From positions 1-55,270 of the forward strand of contig NZ_JWMA01000009.1 of assembly GCF_000812465.1 (NCBI RefSeq): a stretch of 55,270 nucleotides of DNA. The letters are read 5' to 3'. Origin of the DNA: Cupriavidus sp. IDO (lineage in GTDB: Bacteria; Pseudomonadota; Gammaproteobacteria; Burkholderiales; Burkholderiaceae). Shown here in pieces: positions 1 through 8,356 of the stretch. The notes under the pieces are model-generated. The model did no database searches and was not told the origin of the DNA. It worked only from the letters and a program-made list of their open reading frames with translations. Position numbers and translations under genes: made by a program. Each line of letters opens with the position of its first letter. Position 1 is the first letter of the stretch.

Positions 1-214
1 GGGGAGGCACGGGGTTGTCTCTTATCGTTCTGATGGTCCCGCCGGTGCAGCATCGATACAACTGTTAAGCGGCCGCTGAAATTTCCGTCAGGTCAGGCGA
101 GGGTAGGGGCTGGCAGGGGAGCTGTCAATGCGCCGTTGCCGAAGCCTGACTTCGGGGAGCGTCCGGCAATGCAGGATCACCGGACACTGTGCGCCGCAAG
201 TGCATCGATACCGC

Positions 215-979
215 TTACTTGCCCGTCCAGACCGGCTTGCGCTTCTCCGCAAAGGCGGCAGCGCCTTCGCGCGCGTCGGCCGAGGTGAACACCGGCGCCA
301 GCAGCGGGCGCTGGCGCTCGAACATCTCGGCGGCGGACCAGTCGGCGGACTCCGCGACGATCTGCTTGCTGACAGCCACGGCAAGCGGGCCGTTGGCGCC
401 GATCTCGGCGGCCAGCGCCAGCGCGCCTTCGAGCGCCTGGCCCGGCTCGCTCAGGCGGTTGATCAGGCCGTAGGCATGCGCCTGCGCGGCGCCGAGCATA
501 TTGCCGGTCAGCGCGTATTCCATCGCGATGTGGTAGGGAATGCGCTGCGGCAAGCGCATCAGGCCACCCGCGCCGGCCACCAGCCCGCGCTTGACTTCGG
601 GCAGGCCGAACCTGGCTTCCTTCGATGCCACGATCAGGTCGCAGGCCAGCGCCAGCTCGAAGCCACCGGCCAGCGCATAGCCTTCCACGGCGGCAATCAG
701 CACCTTGCGCGGGGGCTTTTCGGTCAGGCCGCCGAAGCCACGCCCCGGCAGGCTGGGGCGCTTGCCTTCGAGAAAGCCCTTCAGGTCCATGCCCGAGCAG
801 AAGGTGCCGCCCGCGCCGGTGAGAATGGCCACGCTCAGGTCATCGCGCAATTCGAGTTGGTCGATCGCCGCGGCGAGCGCGGTGGCCGTCTCGAAGTCCA
901 TGGCATTGCGCGCCTGCGGCCGGTTCATGGTGATCAGCAGGATATTGCCGCGCGTTTCAAGTTGCAGCGTGTCGCTCAT
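215..979 (-). CDS. Enoyl-CoA hydratase/isomerase (crotonase family)
   Basis: A 254-residue protein of normal length for a single-domain crotonase, expected to hydrate or isomerise an enoyl-CoA in the cytoplasm. The start region reads as the usual strand of the fold with an NRPQARNAM motif. The oxyanion-hole segment near residues 58-68 contains FCSGMDL, and a second segment near residues 98-112 contains EGYALAGGFELAL. It lies 45 bases after the SDR dehydrogenase on the same strand, so it is probably the last gene of a thiolase-SDR-crotonase unit acting in beta-oxidation-like breakdown of an acyl-CoA. The substrate cannot be told from sequence. The ATG at 979 agrees with the family N-terminus. 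Confidence 0.9.
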   Translation of the reverse strand: MSDTLQLETRGNILLITMNRPQARNAMDFETATALAAAIDQLELRDDLSVAILTGAGGTFCSGMDLKGFLEGKRPSLPGRGFGGLTEKPPRKVLIAAVEGYALAGGFELALACDLIVASKEARFGLPEVKRGLVAGAGGLMRLPQRIPYHIAMEYALTGNMLGAAQAHAYGLINRLSEPGQALEGALALAAEIGANGPLAVAVSKQIVAESADWSAAEMFERQRPLLAPVFTSADAREGAAAFAEKRKPVWTGK

Positions 980-1024
980 AGGTTGTCCCTCTTGTTCCGG
1001 ATGAGAGTCGTGGCGGCTCGCAAC

Positions 1025-1789
1025 TCAGCGCGGCGCCATGCGGATGGCGCCGTCCAGGCGAATGGTTTCGCCGTTGAGCATCGGGTTCTCGAGGATGTGC
1101 AGCGCGGTCGAGGCAAATTCGTCCGGTGCGCCCAGTCGTGCCGGGTGCGGCACCATGGCGCCCAGCGAGGCGCGCACGTTCTCGGGCAGCTTGGCCAGCA
1201 GCGGCGTATCGAACAGGCCCGGGGCGATGGTGCAGACGCGGATGTTGCGCTGGGCCAGGTCGCGCGCGGCCACCAGCGTCATGCCGACGATGCCGGCCTT
1301 GGCCGAAGCGTAGGGAATCTGCCCGATCTGGCCTTCATACGCCGCCACCGAAGCGGTCAGCACGCAGGCGCCGCGTTCGCCGTCCACCAGTTCGTTCTTC
1401 GCCATGCGTGCCGCGCCCAGGCGCAGCGCGTTGAAGGTGCCGATCAGGTTGATGCGCACGATCGACTCGTATTTTTCCAGCGAGCCGGGCTGGCCGTCCT
1501 TCTCCACCACACGCACCGGGCCGCCCAGGCCTGCGCAGTGGATCAGCGCGCGCAGCGGGCCGAGCGCTTCGGCGGCGTCGTAGACGGCGTTCATCTGGTC
1601 GGTATCGCAGACATCGGCCTTGACGAAGCGGACCTTGCCGCCGAATTCATCCACCGCGGCATTGCCGCGCTCTTCCGACAGGTCGGCGATCACCACGTTG
1701 ACGCCGCGCTCCACCAGGCGCCGTGCGCAGGCCAGGCCCAGGCCGGAAGCGCCGCCAGTCACAACCGCGGACATATTGTTGAGTTTCAT
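1025..1789 (-). CDS. SDR-family 3-hydroxyacyl-CoA dehydrogenase
   Basis: A 254-residue short-chain dehydrogenase. The NAD-binding TGGASGLG motif lies near residues 11-18, an NNxAG-like region is present as HCAGLGG near residue 88, and the catalytic YASAK lies near residue 160. Length and motifs fit the type II 3-hydroxyacyl-CoA dehydrogenase (HSD17B10-like) branch, which oxidises a 3-hydroxyacyl-CoA to the keto form. It sits between a thiolase and a crotonase in the same direction, which supports a beta-oxidation role. A 12-bp hairpin lies in the 106-base gap on its 5' side. Branch assignment is inference; SDR membership is clear. Confidence 0.9.
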   Translation of the reverse strand: MKLNNMSAVVTGGASGLGLACARRLVERGVNVVIADLSEERGNAAVDEFGGKVRFVKADVCDTDQMNAVYDAAEALGPLRALIHCAGLGGPVRVVEKDGQPGSLEKYESIVRINLIGTFNALRLGAARMAKNELVDGERGACVLTASVAAYEGQIGQIPYASAKAGIVGMTLVAARDLAQRNIRVCTIAPGLFDTPLLAKLPENVRASLGAMVPHPARLGAPDEFASTALHILENPMLNGETIRLDGAIRMAPR

Positions 1790-1829
1790 GCTGTGTCTCC
1801 TCGAATGGATCTTTGCTGATCGTGTTTGT

Positions 1830-1857
1830 CGTCATTTCCGCCTGCGCGGAAATGACG
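1830..1857. repeat. REP-like hairpin inside the operon
   Basis: Perfect 12-bp inverted repeat, CGTCATTTCCGC paired with GCGGAAATGACG around a CTGC loop. It lies between the thiolase and SDR genes. No T-run follows on either strand, so it is not a simple intrinsic terminator. It resembles the short GC-rich interspersed palindromes common in Burkholderiales intergenic DNA and could stabilise or process the operon mRNA. Confidence 0.75.
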
Positions 1858-1895
1858 TTGGTTTAGCTGAAAGGTACTCAGGCGATGACGCCGCG

Positions 1896-3074
1896 TTACA
1901 GGCGTTCGATGATGGTGGCGTTGGCCATGCCGCCGGCTTCGCACATGGACTGCAGGCCGTAGCGGTGGCCGCTGTCTTCCATCGCATGCAGCATGGTGGT
2001 CATCAGGCGCACGCCGGAGGCGCCCAGCGGGTGGCCCAGCGCGATTGCGCCACCACGCGGATTCAGGCGAGCCGGATCGGCGCCCAGTGCGCGCTGCCAT
2101 GCCAGCGGCACGCAGGCGAAGGCTTCGTTGATTTCGTAGTGGTCGATCTGGCCGATGGACAGGCCGCTCTTCTTCAGCGCGCGCTGGCTGGCGGGGATCG
2201 GGGCGGTCAGCATCATCAGCGGGTCATCGCCGCAGACGTCGAAGGCAACGAAGCGCGCACGCGGCTTGAGGCCAAAGCGGGCCGCTGCCGATTCGCTCAT
2301 CAGCAGCATCGCCGAGGCACCGTCGCTGATCTGCGAGGCATTGCCGGCGGTGACGTTCCAGCCGATCTGCGGGAAGCGTTCGCTCAGCTCGTCGTTGCGG
2401 AACGAGGCCTGCAGCGTGGCCAGCTTTTCCACCGAGGTGCCGGGGCGGATCGTCTCGTCCTGGTCGACCAGCCCGTTGGGCGTGCTGATCGGCAGGATCT
2501 CGCGGCGGAAGGCGCCGCTCTCGCGCGCCGCGGCGGCCAGTTCGTGCGAGCGGGCCGAGTAGCTGTCCATATCGAGGCGCGACAGCTCGTACTTTGCAGC
2601 CACCAGCTCGGCCGCCACCCCCTGCGAGACCAGCCCCGGCGCATAGCGCGCTTCCATCGACGGGCCGTACGGGTTCTGGCCGATTCGTGCAGAGCCCATC
2701 GGCACACGGCTCATCGATTCGATGCCGCAGGCGATGACGATGTCATATGCGCCGGCCATGATGCCCTGCGCGGCAAAGTGCACCGCCTGCTGGCTGGAGC
2801 CGCACTTGCGGTCGATGGTGGTGGCCGGCACGTGGTCGGGAAATCCCGCCGCAAGCCAGGCCACCCGGCCGGGGCCGGCGGACTGCTCGCCCGCCTGCGT
2901 GACGCAGCCGGTAATGACATCGTCGACCAGGCCCGGATCGAGCCTGTTGCGTTCGACCAGGCCCTTCAGGACCTGCGCCAGCAACTCAGTGGCATGTAAC
3001 TCGGTAAAGGCCGAACCGGGCTTGGAACGGCCCATCGGGCTGCGGATGGCGTCGACGATGACGGCTTGTTGCAT
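1896..3074 (-). CDS. Acetyl-CoA C-acyltransferase (thiolase)
   Basis: A 392-residue thiolase, the usual length. The nucleophile is Cys91 in [10 protein letters not shown]. The C-terminal part has the [14 protein letters not shown] histidine block and the [12 protein letters not shown] block with the second catalytic cysteine. The ATG at 3074 gives the canonical N-terminus [15 protein letters not shown] and follows a GGAGA ribosome binding site. A much longer open frame extends upstream but would run through the divergent regulator and is rejected. It cleaves a 3-ketoacyl-CoA or condenses acetyl-CoA. It leads the minus-strand acyl-CoA unit, divergent from the IclR gene. Confidence 0.93.
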   Translation of the reverse strand: MQQAVIVDAIRSPMGRSKPGSAFTELHATELLAQVLKGLVERNRLDPGLVDDVITGCVTQAGEQSAGPGRVAWLAAGFPDHVPATTIDRKCGSSQQAVHFAAQGIMAGAYDIVIACGIESMSRVPMGSARIGQNPYGPSMEARYAPGLVSQGVAAELVAAKYELSRLDMDSYSARSHELAAAARESGAFRREILPISTPNGLVDQDETIRPGTSVEKLATLQASFRNDELSERFPQIGWNVTAGNASQISDGASAMLLMSESAAARFGLKPRARFVAFDVCGDDPLMMLTAPIPASQRALKKSGLSIGQIDHYEINEAFACVPLAWQRALGADPARLNPRGGAIALGHPLGASGVRLMTTMLHAMEDSGHRYGLQSMCEAGGMANATIIERL

Positions 3075-3148
3075 GGGTTGTCTCCTGTAAGGCTGAGCGT
3101 TGCGATGCGTGAACAAGATTATTGAGAAGTTGGGGCCGAAAAATGATC

Positions 3149-3169
3149 GTCCAATACGATGAATTGGGA
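3149..3169. promoter_or_regulatory. Candidate operator, thiolase/iclR divergent region
   Basis: GTCCAAT at 3149-3155 and ATTGGGA at 3163-3169 form an interrupted inverted repeat centred between the divergent thiolase and IclR genes. The same GTCCAAT half-site begins the long perfect inverted repeat at 5844-5910, ahead of the next divergent pair. IclR proteins usually bind such palindromes near their own gene, so this is a reasonable autoregulatory site. That is inference from position and motif sharing. Confidence 0.45.
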
Positions 3170-3290
3170 TTCTGGCGTCGGAAACCTTCCATGTAAACTC
3201 AAAAACCTGCATTTGACTTCGGAAAAACAGAAGGGCAACATTCGGGTTTCGAGACATGAGTATCAAAAAATCTCCGTTCGAGGCGCCGAT

Positions 3291-4112
3291 ATGACTAATG
3301 CACCACACGCACCTTTGGCTCCGCCGCCCGCCGCCGCGGATGCCGACGGCGAGGCGCGCCTGGTCAGCGCGCTGGCGCGCGGCATCTCGATCCTCAGCTG
3401 CTTTTCGCCGACGGTGCAGGACCTGAGCAGCCGCGAGCTGATGGAGCGCACCGGCCTGGCCAAGCCCACGCTGTTCCGGCTGCTCGACACCCTGTGCGAA
3501 CTGGGTCTGCTGCGCTATTCCGAGCGGCTGTCGCGCTACGTACCGGGCGTGGGGCTGGTGAACCTGGCCGCGCCCGCGCTGGCGCGCATGACGGTGCGCC
3601 AGCTGGCGCGGCCGCTGATGCAGGAACTGGCGGACCATATCGCCGGGCAGGTCGAGCTGATGGTGGGCTACGGCAACACGATCACCTATGTGGAAATCGC
3701 GCAGGGCGTCGGCAGCCGCGTGTACCGGCCCGAGGTCGGCACGCGCGTATCGATGTCGCGCACGGGCTCCGGGCGCGCCTATCTGTCGATGATGGGCGAG
3801 GCCGAGCGCAGTACTTACCTGGCGCAGCTCAGGGCGAACGATGCCGAACGCGAAGCCTGGCTGCAGGGCCGGCTGGCGGAAGCCGCGCTCGACCTGGAGG
3901 AACACGGCTTCTGCCGAGGCCACCGCGACCTGCATCGCGAGGTCGAATCCATTGCCGTGCCGATGCGCACGCGGCGCGACGGCGAGGCGTGGCTCTTCGC
4001 AGCCTCGGTGCCGGTGTTCAGCCAGCAGAGCAAGCAGATGGTGGAAGACGTGGGGCCGCGGCTGGTGAGCCTGGTGCGGAACGTGGAAGGCTCCCTTGGC
4101 GCCGCCGGATAG
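3291..4112 (+). CDS. IclR-family transcriptional regulator
   Basis: With the ATG at 3291 the protein has 273 residues, normal for the family. Residues about 20-75 form the winged HTH (LVSALARGISILSCF, then SSRELMERTGLAKPTLFRLL), and the rest is the IclR effector-binding domain with the EIAQGVGSRVY and RTGSGRAYL segments. An in-frame ATG at 3159 adds 44 residues with no family resemblance and would overlap the operator, so it is not preferred. It is divergent from the thiolase-SDR-crotonase unit and probably controls it in response to an aromatic or organic acid. The effector is unknown. Confidence 0.92.
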   Translation: MTNAPHAPLAPPPAAADADGEARLVSALARGISILSCFSPTVQDLSSRELMERTGLAKPTLFRLLDTLCELGLLRYSERLSRYVPGVGLVNLAAPALARMTVRQLARPLMQELADHIAGQVELMVGYGNTITYVEIAQGVGSRVYRPEVGTRVSMSRTGSGRAYLSMMGEAERSTYLAQLRANDAEREAWLQGRLAEAALDLEEHGFCRGHRDLHREVESIAVPMRTRRDGEAWLFAASVPVFSQQSKQMVEDVGPRLVSLVRNVEGSLGAAG

Positions 4113-4240
4113 CGCAAGGCAGGCCAGGCGCGATGTAGCGCAATACCGCAATTGAGTAATTGCCCCGAAGCCCGCCCGGCGTGATAGTGGCAGCGAGCCT
4201 GGCTTGGCAAACAAGGCTCATCAGGAAGCACTCTCAGGAG

Positions 4241-4269
4241 CCCCGATGTGTGAGCGTCGGGGTTTTTTT
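4241..4269 (+). terminator. Intrinsic terminator
   Basis: CCCCGA (4241-4246) pairs with TCGGGG (4257-4262) across a 10-base loop and is followed by seven T residues. This is a textbook rho-independent terminator on the plus strand, about 130 bases after the IclR stop. It could end the iclR transcript or a short RNA from the 4113-4240 stretch. Confidence 0.75.
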
Positions 4270-4369
4270 GTTCGTTACCGATTTGTGGGGCTGGGGTCTT
4301 GGTGCGGCTGAGGGTAGTGGCTGCGGTTTGGCGCTGTCGAGGGTCGACGGCCTCAGGTTTCGCCCCTGA

Positions 4370-4865
4370 AGGGGCGATCTACTTTTGGACGGCGCCCAAA
4401 AGTAGGCAAAAGGCGCCGTCTGTCCTCGGCGGACGGCCAGTCTTATCGTAGCGTGCCCGTGTTTTTGTACGGGTATTTGCTTCAGGGCATAGCTGGACTG
4501 CCTGCCGCGCAGATCGCCAGGGGCAACGCCGGGAACGGCGCTGTCCTCCCGACCTCGTGAGAGCGGAGTGGCACCTTGATCTAGCGACGTGCCTACGGCA
4601 AGAGTTTTTGAACCACGACGGTGGTGCGCGATGGCGCTGCGCACACTGACGGGCCTCAAGCTGCGTGCCACTCCGCTCTCACGAGGTCGGGAGGACGGCC
4701 TGTCAATGCCTCGCGCTGTCTCGTTACCACGCGGCAGGCATCGTAGCTATGCCCTGAAGCCCATACCCGTACAAAAACCCGCGCACGCTACGATAAGACT
4801 CCCGCCCGGCGGGCAAGAAGGCGCTTTTTGCTTCCTTTTTGGCGCAGTCGAAAAGGGAGTCGCCG
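4370..4865. repeat. Long imperfect inverted repeat, noncoding
   Basis: The left arm (about 4380-4575) and right arm (about 4660-4860) are imperfect reverse complements. Matching landmarks are ATCGTAGCGTGC near 4445 with GCACGCTACGAT near 4782, CGTACAAAAAC-type blocks, GCCCTGAAGC with GCTTCAGGGC, and CTCACGAGGTCGGGAGGAC near 4678 with its complement near 4545. The centre is about 80 bases of unmatched DNA. No real gene is visible between the IclR gene and the next crotonase. It looks like a dispersed palindromic repeat or a non-autonomous mobile element. Confidence 0.7.
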
Positions 4866-4963
4866 GCTACGCCGGCGAAACAGCCACGCCTCCAAGAACC
4901 GAGACCCCCGATCCAGCGAAGAGCCTTTTCTTGAGCGATGCAGTCCGCCTGGCACCGTCCAGT

Positions 4964-5761
4964 TCAGTTCCCCGAAAACACCGGCGTACGCTTTTCCAGA
5001 AAGGCCTGCACGGCCTCGCGGTGATCCGCGGTCTGGTGCGACAGCGCCTGGAAGCCGGCCGAAAGCTCGAGCACCGTATCCAGCCGGCTGTGCAGCGCTT
5101 CGCGCATCAGGCGCTTGGCCAGCCGCACGGCGTGCGGCGGATTGGCGGCAATGCGCGAGGCCAGTTCATTGGCGGTCGGCAGCAGGTCGTCCGGCGCCAC
5201 CACGCGCGACACCAGGTTCCACTCCAGCGCCTGCTTTGCATCGATAGCCTGCCCGGTGAACGTCATCTCCGCCGCGCGCGACAGCCCGATCACGCGCGGC
5301 AGCAGCCAGGCCCCGCCATCGCCCGGGATGATCCCCAGCTTCACGAACGACTCGGCAAACTGCGCGCGCTCCGAGGCAATGCGGATATCGCACATGCACG
5401 CCAGGTCCAGGCCCGCGCCCATGGCTGCGCCGTTGACGGCGGCGATCACCGGCACCTCTAGATTGAACAGCGCCAGCGGCAGGCGCTGGATGCCGCAGCG
5501 GTAGTCCTGGCGGATCTCCATGCCCGATACCCGGCCCGAGGCCTGGCGCTCCATGTCCTGGATACTGCCGCCCGACGAGAACGCCGTGCCCGCGCCGGTG
5601 ATGATGACCGCGCGCACGCTGCGGTCGCCATGGATGCGGTCGATCGCGGCCAGGAATTCGGCAACGGCGGTGTTGCCCGTCAGCGGATTGCGGCGCCCGG
5701 GCTCGTTCATGGTCAGGGTGACGATATGGCCCTGTTGCTCATAGCGCAGGAAGTCAGTCAT
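4964..5761 (-). CDS. Enoyl-CoA hydratase/isomerase (second crotonase)
   Basis: A 265-residue crotonase from the ATG at 5761, which gives the family N-terminus MTDFLRYEQQGHIVTLTMNE and has a GGAG element about 10 bases upstream. The FSSGGSIQDM segment and the AAVNGAAMGAGLDLACMCD block are the two oxyanion-hole regions, and KLGIIPGDGG follows. The end shows EAVQAFLEKRTPVFSG, typical of the family. A longer upstream extension would cross the divergent promoter. It faces a CoA-transferase gene across a long palindrome, so the two probably share control. The substrate is unknown. Confidence 0.9.
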   Translation of the reverse strand: MTDFLRYEQQGHIVTLTMNEPGRRNPLTGNTAVAEFLAAIDRIHGDRSVRAVIITGAGTAFSSGGSIQDMERQASGRVSGMEIRQDYRCGIQRLPLALFNLEVPVIAAVNGAAMGAGLDLACMCDIRIASERAQFAESFVKLGIIPGDGGAWLLPRVIGLSRAAEMTFTGQAIDAKQALEWNLVSRVVAPDDLLPTANELASRIAANPPHAVRLAKRLMREALHSRLDTVLELSAGFQALSHQTADHREAVQAFLEKRTPVFSGN

Positions 5762-5843
5762 TTGGGAGGTCTCCGTGAATCGAATAGGGGGTGGCCTGTG
5801 GCCGATTGTCTGTCGCGAAAGGCTAAGGCAGCCGGCCGGGCGC

Positions 5844-5910
5844 GTCCAATATTCATTTCTTTGCCGCCGATATCCGCTGAATATCACCTTCGAACAAATG
5901 AATATTGGAC
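5844..5910. promoter_or_regulatory. Perfect inverted repeat between divergent genes
   Basis: GTCCAATATTCATTT (5844-5858) is exactly complementary to AAATGAATATTGGAC (5896-5910), separated by 37 bases. It lies between the divergent crotonase (starts 5761) and CoA-transferase (starts 5998). Two full arms about five helical turns apart suggest two operator sites bridged by a regulator. The GTCCAAT core recurs near the IclR gene. Confidence 0.7.
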
Positions 5911-5997
5911 ACCGCAGTCCGGCCCCTCCTAAGCTGGTGTTCGCGCCAGGCTGGCCATGGTGGCCTGGCGCGCAGATCAAGAACAGGAAGGAGACCA

Positions 5998-7221
5998 ATG
6001 AAGAAAGCCCTGGAACATCTGAAGGTGCTGGACCTGACGCGCGTGCTGGCCGGCCCCTGGGCCACGCAGAACCTGGCCGACATGGGGGCCGAAGTCATCA
6101 AGATCGAGCGGCCCGGCGCGGGCGACGATACCCGCGCCTGGGGCCCGCCGTTCCTGCGCGATGCTGACGGCAACGAGACGCGCGATTCCTCCTACTTCCT
6201 CAGCGCAAACCGCGGCAAGCGTTCGGTGACCGTGGATATCGCCACGCCGCAGGGACAGGAGATCATCCGCGAACTGGCACGCCAGGCCGACGTGGTGGTC
6301 GAGAACTACAAGGTCGGCACGCTGGCGCGCTACGGGCTGGGCTATGAAGACCTGCGCGCGGTCAATCCGCGGCTGGTGTATTGCTCGATCACCGGCTTTG
6401 GCCAGAGCGGCCCCTATGCGTCGCTGCCGGGCTACGACTTCGTGTTCCAGGGCATGGGCGGGCTGATGAGCATCACCGGCATGCCCGACGGCGAGCCCGG
6501 CGGCGGTCCGGTCAAGTCGGGCATCGCCATCACCGACCTGCTGACCGGCATGTACGCCAGCACCGCCATCCTGGCCGCGCTCGAGCACCGGCACGTCAGT
6601 GGGGAAGGGCAATACATCGACATGGCGCTGCTGGACTGCGTGGTCACCCTCAACTCCTACCAGGCGATCAACTACTTCCTGTCCGGCAAGGTTCCGCAGC
6701 GCATGGGCAACGCGCACTCGAACATGGTCCCGTACCAGGTGTTCCGCTGCAAGGAAGGCGATGTGATCGTCGCGGTGGGCAACGACAGCCAGTACCGGGC
6801 GTTCTGCGAGGTGATCGGCCGGCCGGACCTGGCCAGCGACGAGCGCTTTACGTCTGCAGGGCAGCGCAACCGCAACCGCGACGCGCTGATCCCGCAGGTT
6901 GCCGAAGCCATGCTCGCACGCACCATGACCGACTGGGTGGAAAGGATGGAAGCGGCCAACGTGCCGTGCGGCCCGATCTACAACATGGAGCAGGTGTTCG
7001 AGGACCCACAGGTGCAGCACCGCGAGATGAAGGTCTCGCTGCCCCACAGCGCCGGCGTGCAGGCGCCGGGGCTTGCCAACCCGATCCGGCTGTCCGCCAC
7101 ACCTGTGGTCTACGAACGCTCGGCACCGACACTCGGCGAGCACACCGACGACATCCTGCGCGAGCGCCTCGGCTACGACGCCGCGCGCATTTCCGCGCTG
7201 CGCGGGGAGGGAATCCTGTAG
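5998..7221 (+). CDS. CaiB/BaiF-family CoA-transferase (class III)
   Basis: A 407-residue class III CoA-transferase from the ATG at 5998, preceded by AGGAAGGAG at about 8 bases. The N-terminus KVLDLTRVLAGPWATQNLADMGAEVIKIERPGAGDDTR is split over the characteristic first Rossmann half. The catalytic aspartate is probably in the segment near residue 180 (GIAITDLLTGMYA). It would move CoA between an acyl-CoA and a free acid. It is followed 63 bases later by a Bug periplasmic binding protein and is divergent from a crotonase, suggesting uptake and CoA activation of a carboxylic acid. Confidence 0.92.
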   Translation: MKKALEHLKVLDLTRVLAGPWATQNLADMGAEVIKIERPGAGDDTRAWGPPFLRDADGNETRDSSYFLSANRGKRSVTVDIATPQGQEIIRELARQADVVVENYKVGTLARYGLGYEDLRAVNPRLVYCSITGFGQSGPYASLPGYDFVFQGMGGLMSITGMPDGEPGGGPVKSGIAITDLLTGMYASTAILAALEHRHVSGEGQYIDMALLDCVVTLNSYQAINYFLSGKVPQRMGNAHSNMVPYQVFRCKEGDVIVAVGNDSQYRAFCEVIGRPDLASDERFTSAGQRNRNRDALIPQVAEAMLARTMTDWVERMEAANVPCGPIYNMEQVFEDPQVQHREMKVSLPHSAGVQAPGLANPIRLSATPVVYERSAPTLGEHTDDILRERLGYDAARISALRGEGIL

Positions 7222-7284
7222 CGCGCTGCCATCCATCGCCACAGATCTGCTGCACACACCAGAAACCATAAAGAGGAGACCACA

Positions 7285-8265
7285 GTGCAAGACAGTTTCT
7301 CGATTCGCATCATCGCCGCCACGGTGGCATCGGCATTCTGCGTCATCGCAGGATCCGCCGTGGCGCAGACCCGCGCGCAACCGATCCGCTTCGTCGTGCC
7401 GTATCCGCCCGGCGGCGCGGCCGACCAGATCACAAGGCTGGTCGCGCAGCAGGCCAGCACGACGCTCGGGACCTCCATCGTCGTCGACAACAAGGGCGGC
7501 GCCGGCGGCATCCTGGCGGCCGAGGCTGTCGCGCGTGCCGAGCCCGATGGCAAGACGTTCCTGGTGGGCTCCAACGCGCCGCTGGTCATCAACAGCGCGC
7601 TCTACACCACGCTGCCCTATGACCCGGTCAAGGACTTCAGGCCGGTCGCGGGCATGGGCAAGTCGCCGCTGCTGCTGGTCACCCGCCAGGACCTGAAGGC
7701 AGGTTCGGTAAAGGACCTTGTGGCGCTGGGCAAGCAGTCGCCCGGCAAGCTGACCATGGGCTCGGCCAGCAACGGCAACATCACGCATCTGGCCGGCGAA
7801 TATGCGGCCTCGGCCCTCGGCATCCAGGTCACGCACGTGCCGTTCGCGGGCAGCGCGCCGGCCATCGTCAGCCTGCTCGGCAAGAACATCGACTTCATGT
7901 TCGATGCGCTGCCGTCATCGATGCAGCAGGCCAAGAGCGGCAAGCTGCATGCGCTGGCGATCCTCGACAAGACGCGCTTCCCGCTGCTGCCCGAGGTGCC
8001 GACCATGCAGGAGCTTGGCTTCCCCAACCTGGAAGCGAGCGCCTGGTTTGGCGTGGTAGCGCCGGCGCGGACGCCGAACGAGGCGGTGGCCAGTCTCAAC
8101 CGCGCCATCAACGAGGCGCTGCAGCGGCCGGATATGCAGGAGAAGCTCCATGCCATCGGCGCGCAGCCGATGCCGGGAAGCCCGGAAGCGTTCGGCCAGT
8201 TCGTGCGGGATGAGCGGGCGCGGTGGATTCCGCTGGCGCAGAAGCTGGGGGTAAAGGCGGATTGA
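7285..8265 (+). CDS. Bug-family TTT substrate-binding protein
   Basis: A 326-residue periplasmic binding protein of the Bug/TctC family. It starts with GTG at 7285 after AAGAGGAG. Residues 1-28 are a Sec signal peptide ending near SAVAQ. The hallmark RFVVPYPPGGAADQITR lies just after it, and IVVDNKGGAGGILAAEAVARAEPDG follows. These proteins bind small carboxylates. No membrane TctA/TctB partners are in the window, as is usual for the expanded Bug sets of Burkholderiales. It is probably co-transcribed with the CoA-transferase just upstream. Confidence 0.93.
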   Translation: MQDSFSIRIIAATVASAFCVIAGSAVAQTRAQPIRFVVPYPPGGAADQITRLVAQQASTTLGTSIVVDNKGGAGGILAAEAVARAEPDGKTFLVGSNAPLVINSALYTTLPYDPVKDFRPVAGMGKSPLLLVTRQDLKAGSVKDLVALGKQSPGKLTMGSASNGNITHLAGEYAASALGIQVTHVPFAGSAPAIVSLLGKNIDFMFDALPSSMQQAKSGKLHALAILDKTRFPLLPEVPTMQELGFPNLEASAWFGVVAPARTPNEAVASLNRAINEALQRPDMQEKLHAIGAQPMPGSPEAFGQFVRDERARWIPLAQKLGVKAD

Positions 8266-8356
8266 GGGCCGAGCAGGCCCCGGGTGACGTGAAGAAGATC
8301 GAGGCATTCATCCAGGGCACGGCCGACGCGGTGCGGCCGAAGCCCTGAGTGCGCGG

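Noticed and set aside
128..1819. Long plus-strand open frame across the crotonase and SDR genes
   Set aside because: It is the GC-driven antisense shadow of two well-supported minus-strand genes; its protein is His/Arg/Gln-rich with no family features.
4113..4240. Small RNA gene ending at the 4241-4269 terminator
   Set aside because: The terminator is good but no promoter or conserved fold could be seen; it may simply end the iclR transcript.
5977..7836. 619-codon minus-strand frame opposite the CoA-transferase
   Set aside because: Antisense of clear CaiB and Bug genes; composition is typical of shadow frames in high-GC DNA.
8269..8348. Protein-like tail (DVKKIEAFIQGTADAVRP) between convergent Bug genes
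   Set aside because: About 25 codons with natural composition but no start, no family match and no context; too short to call a pseudogene.
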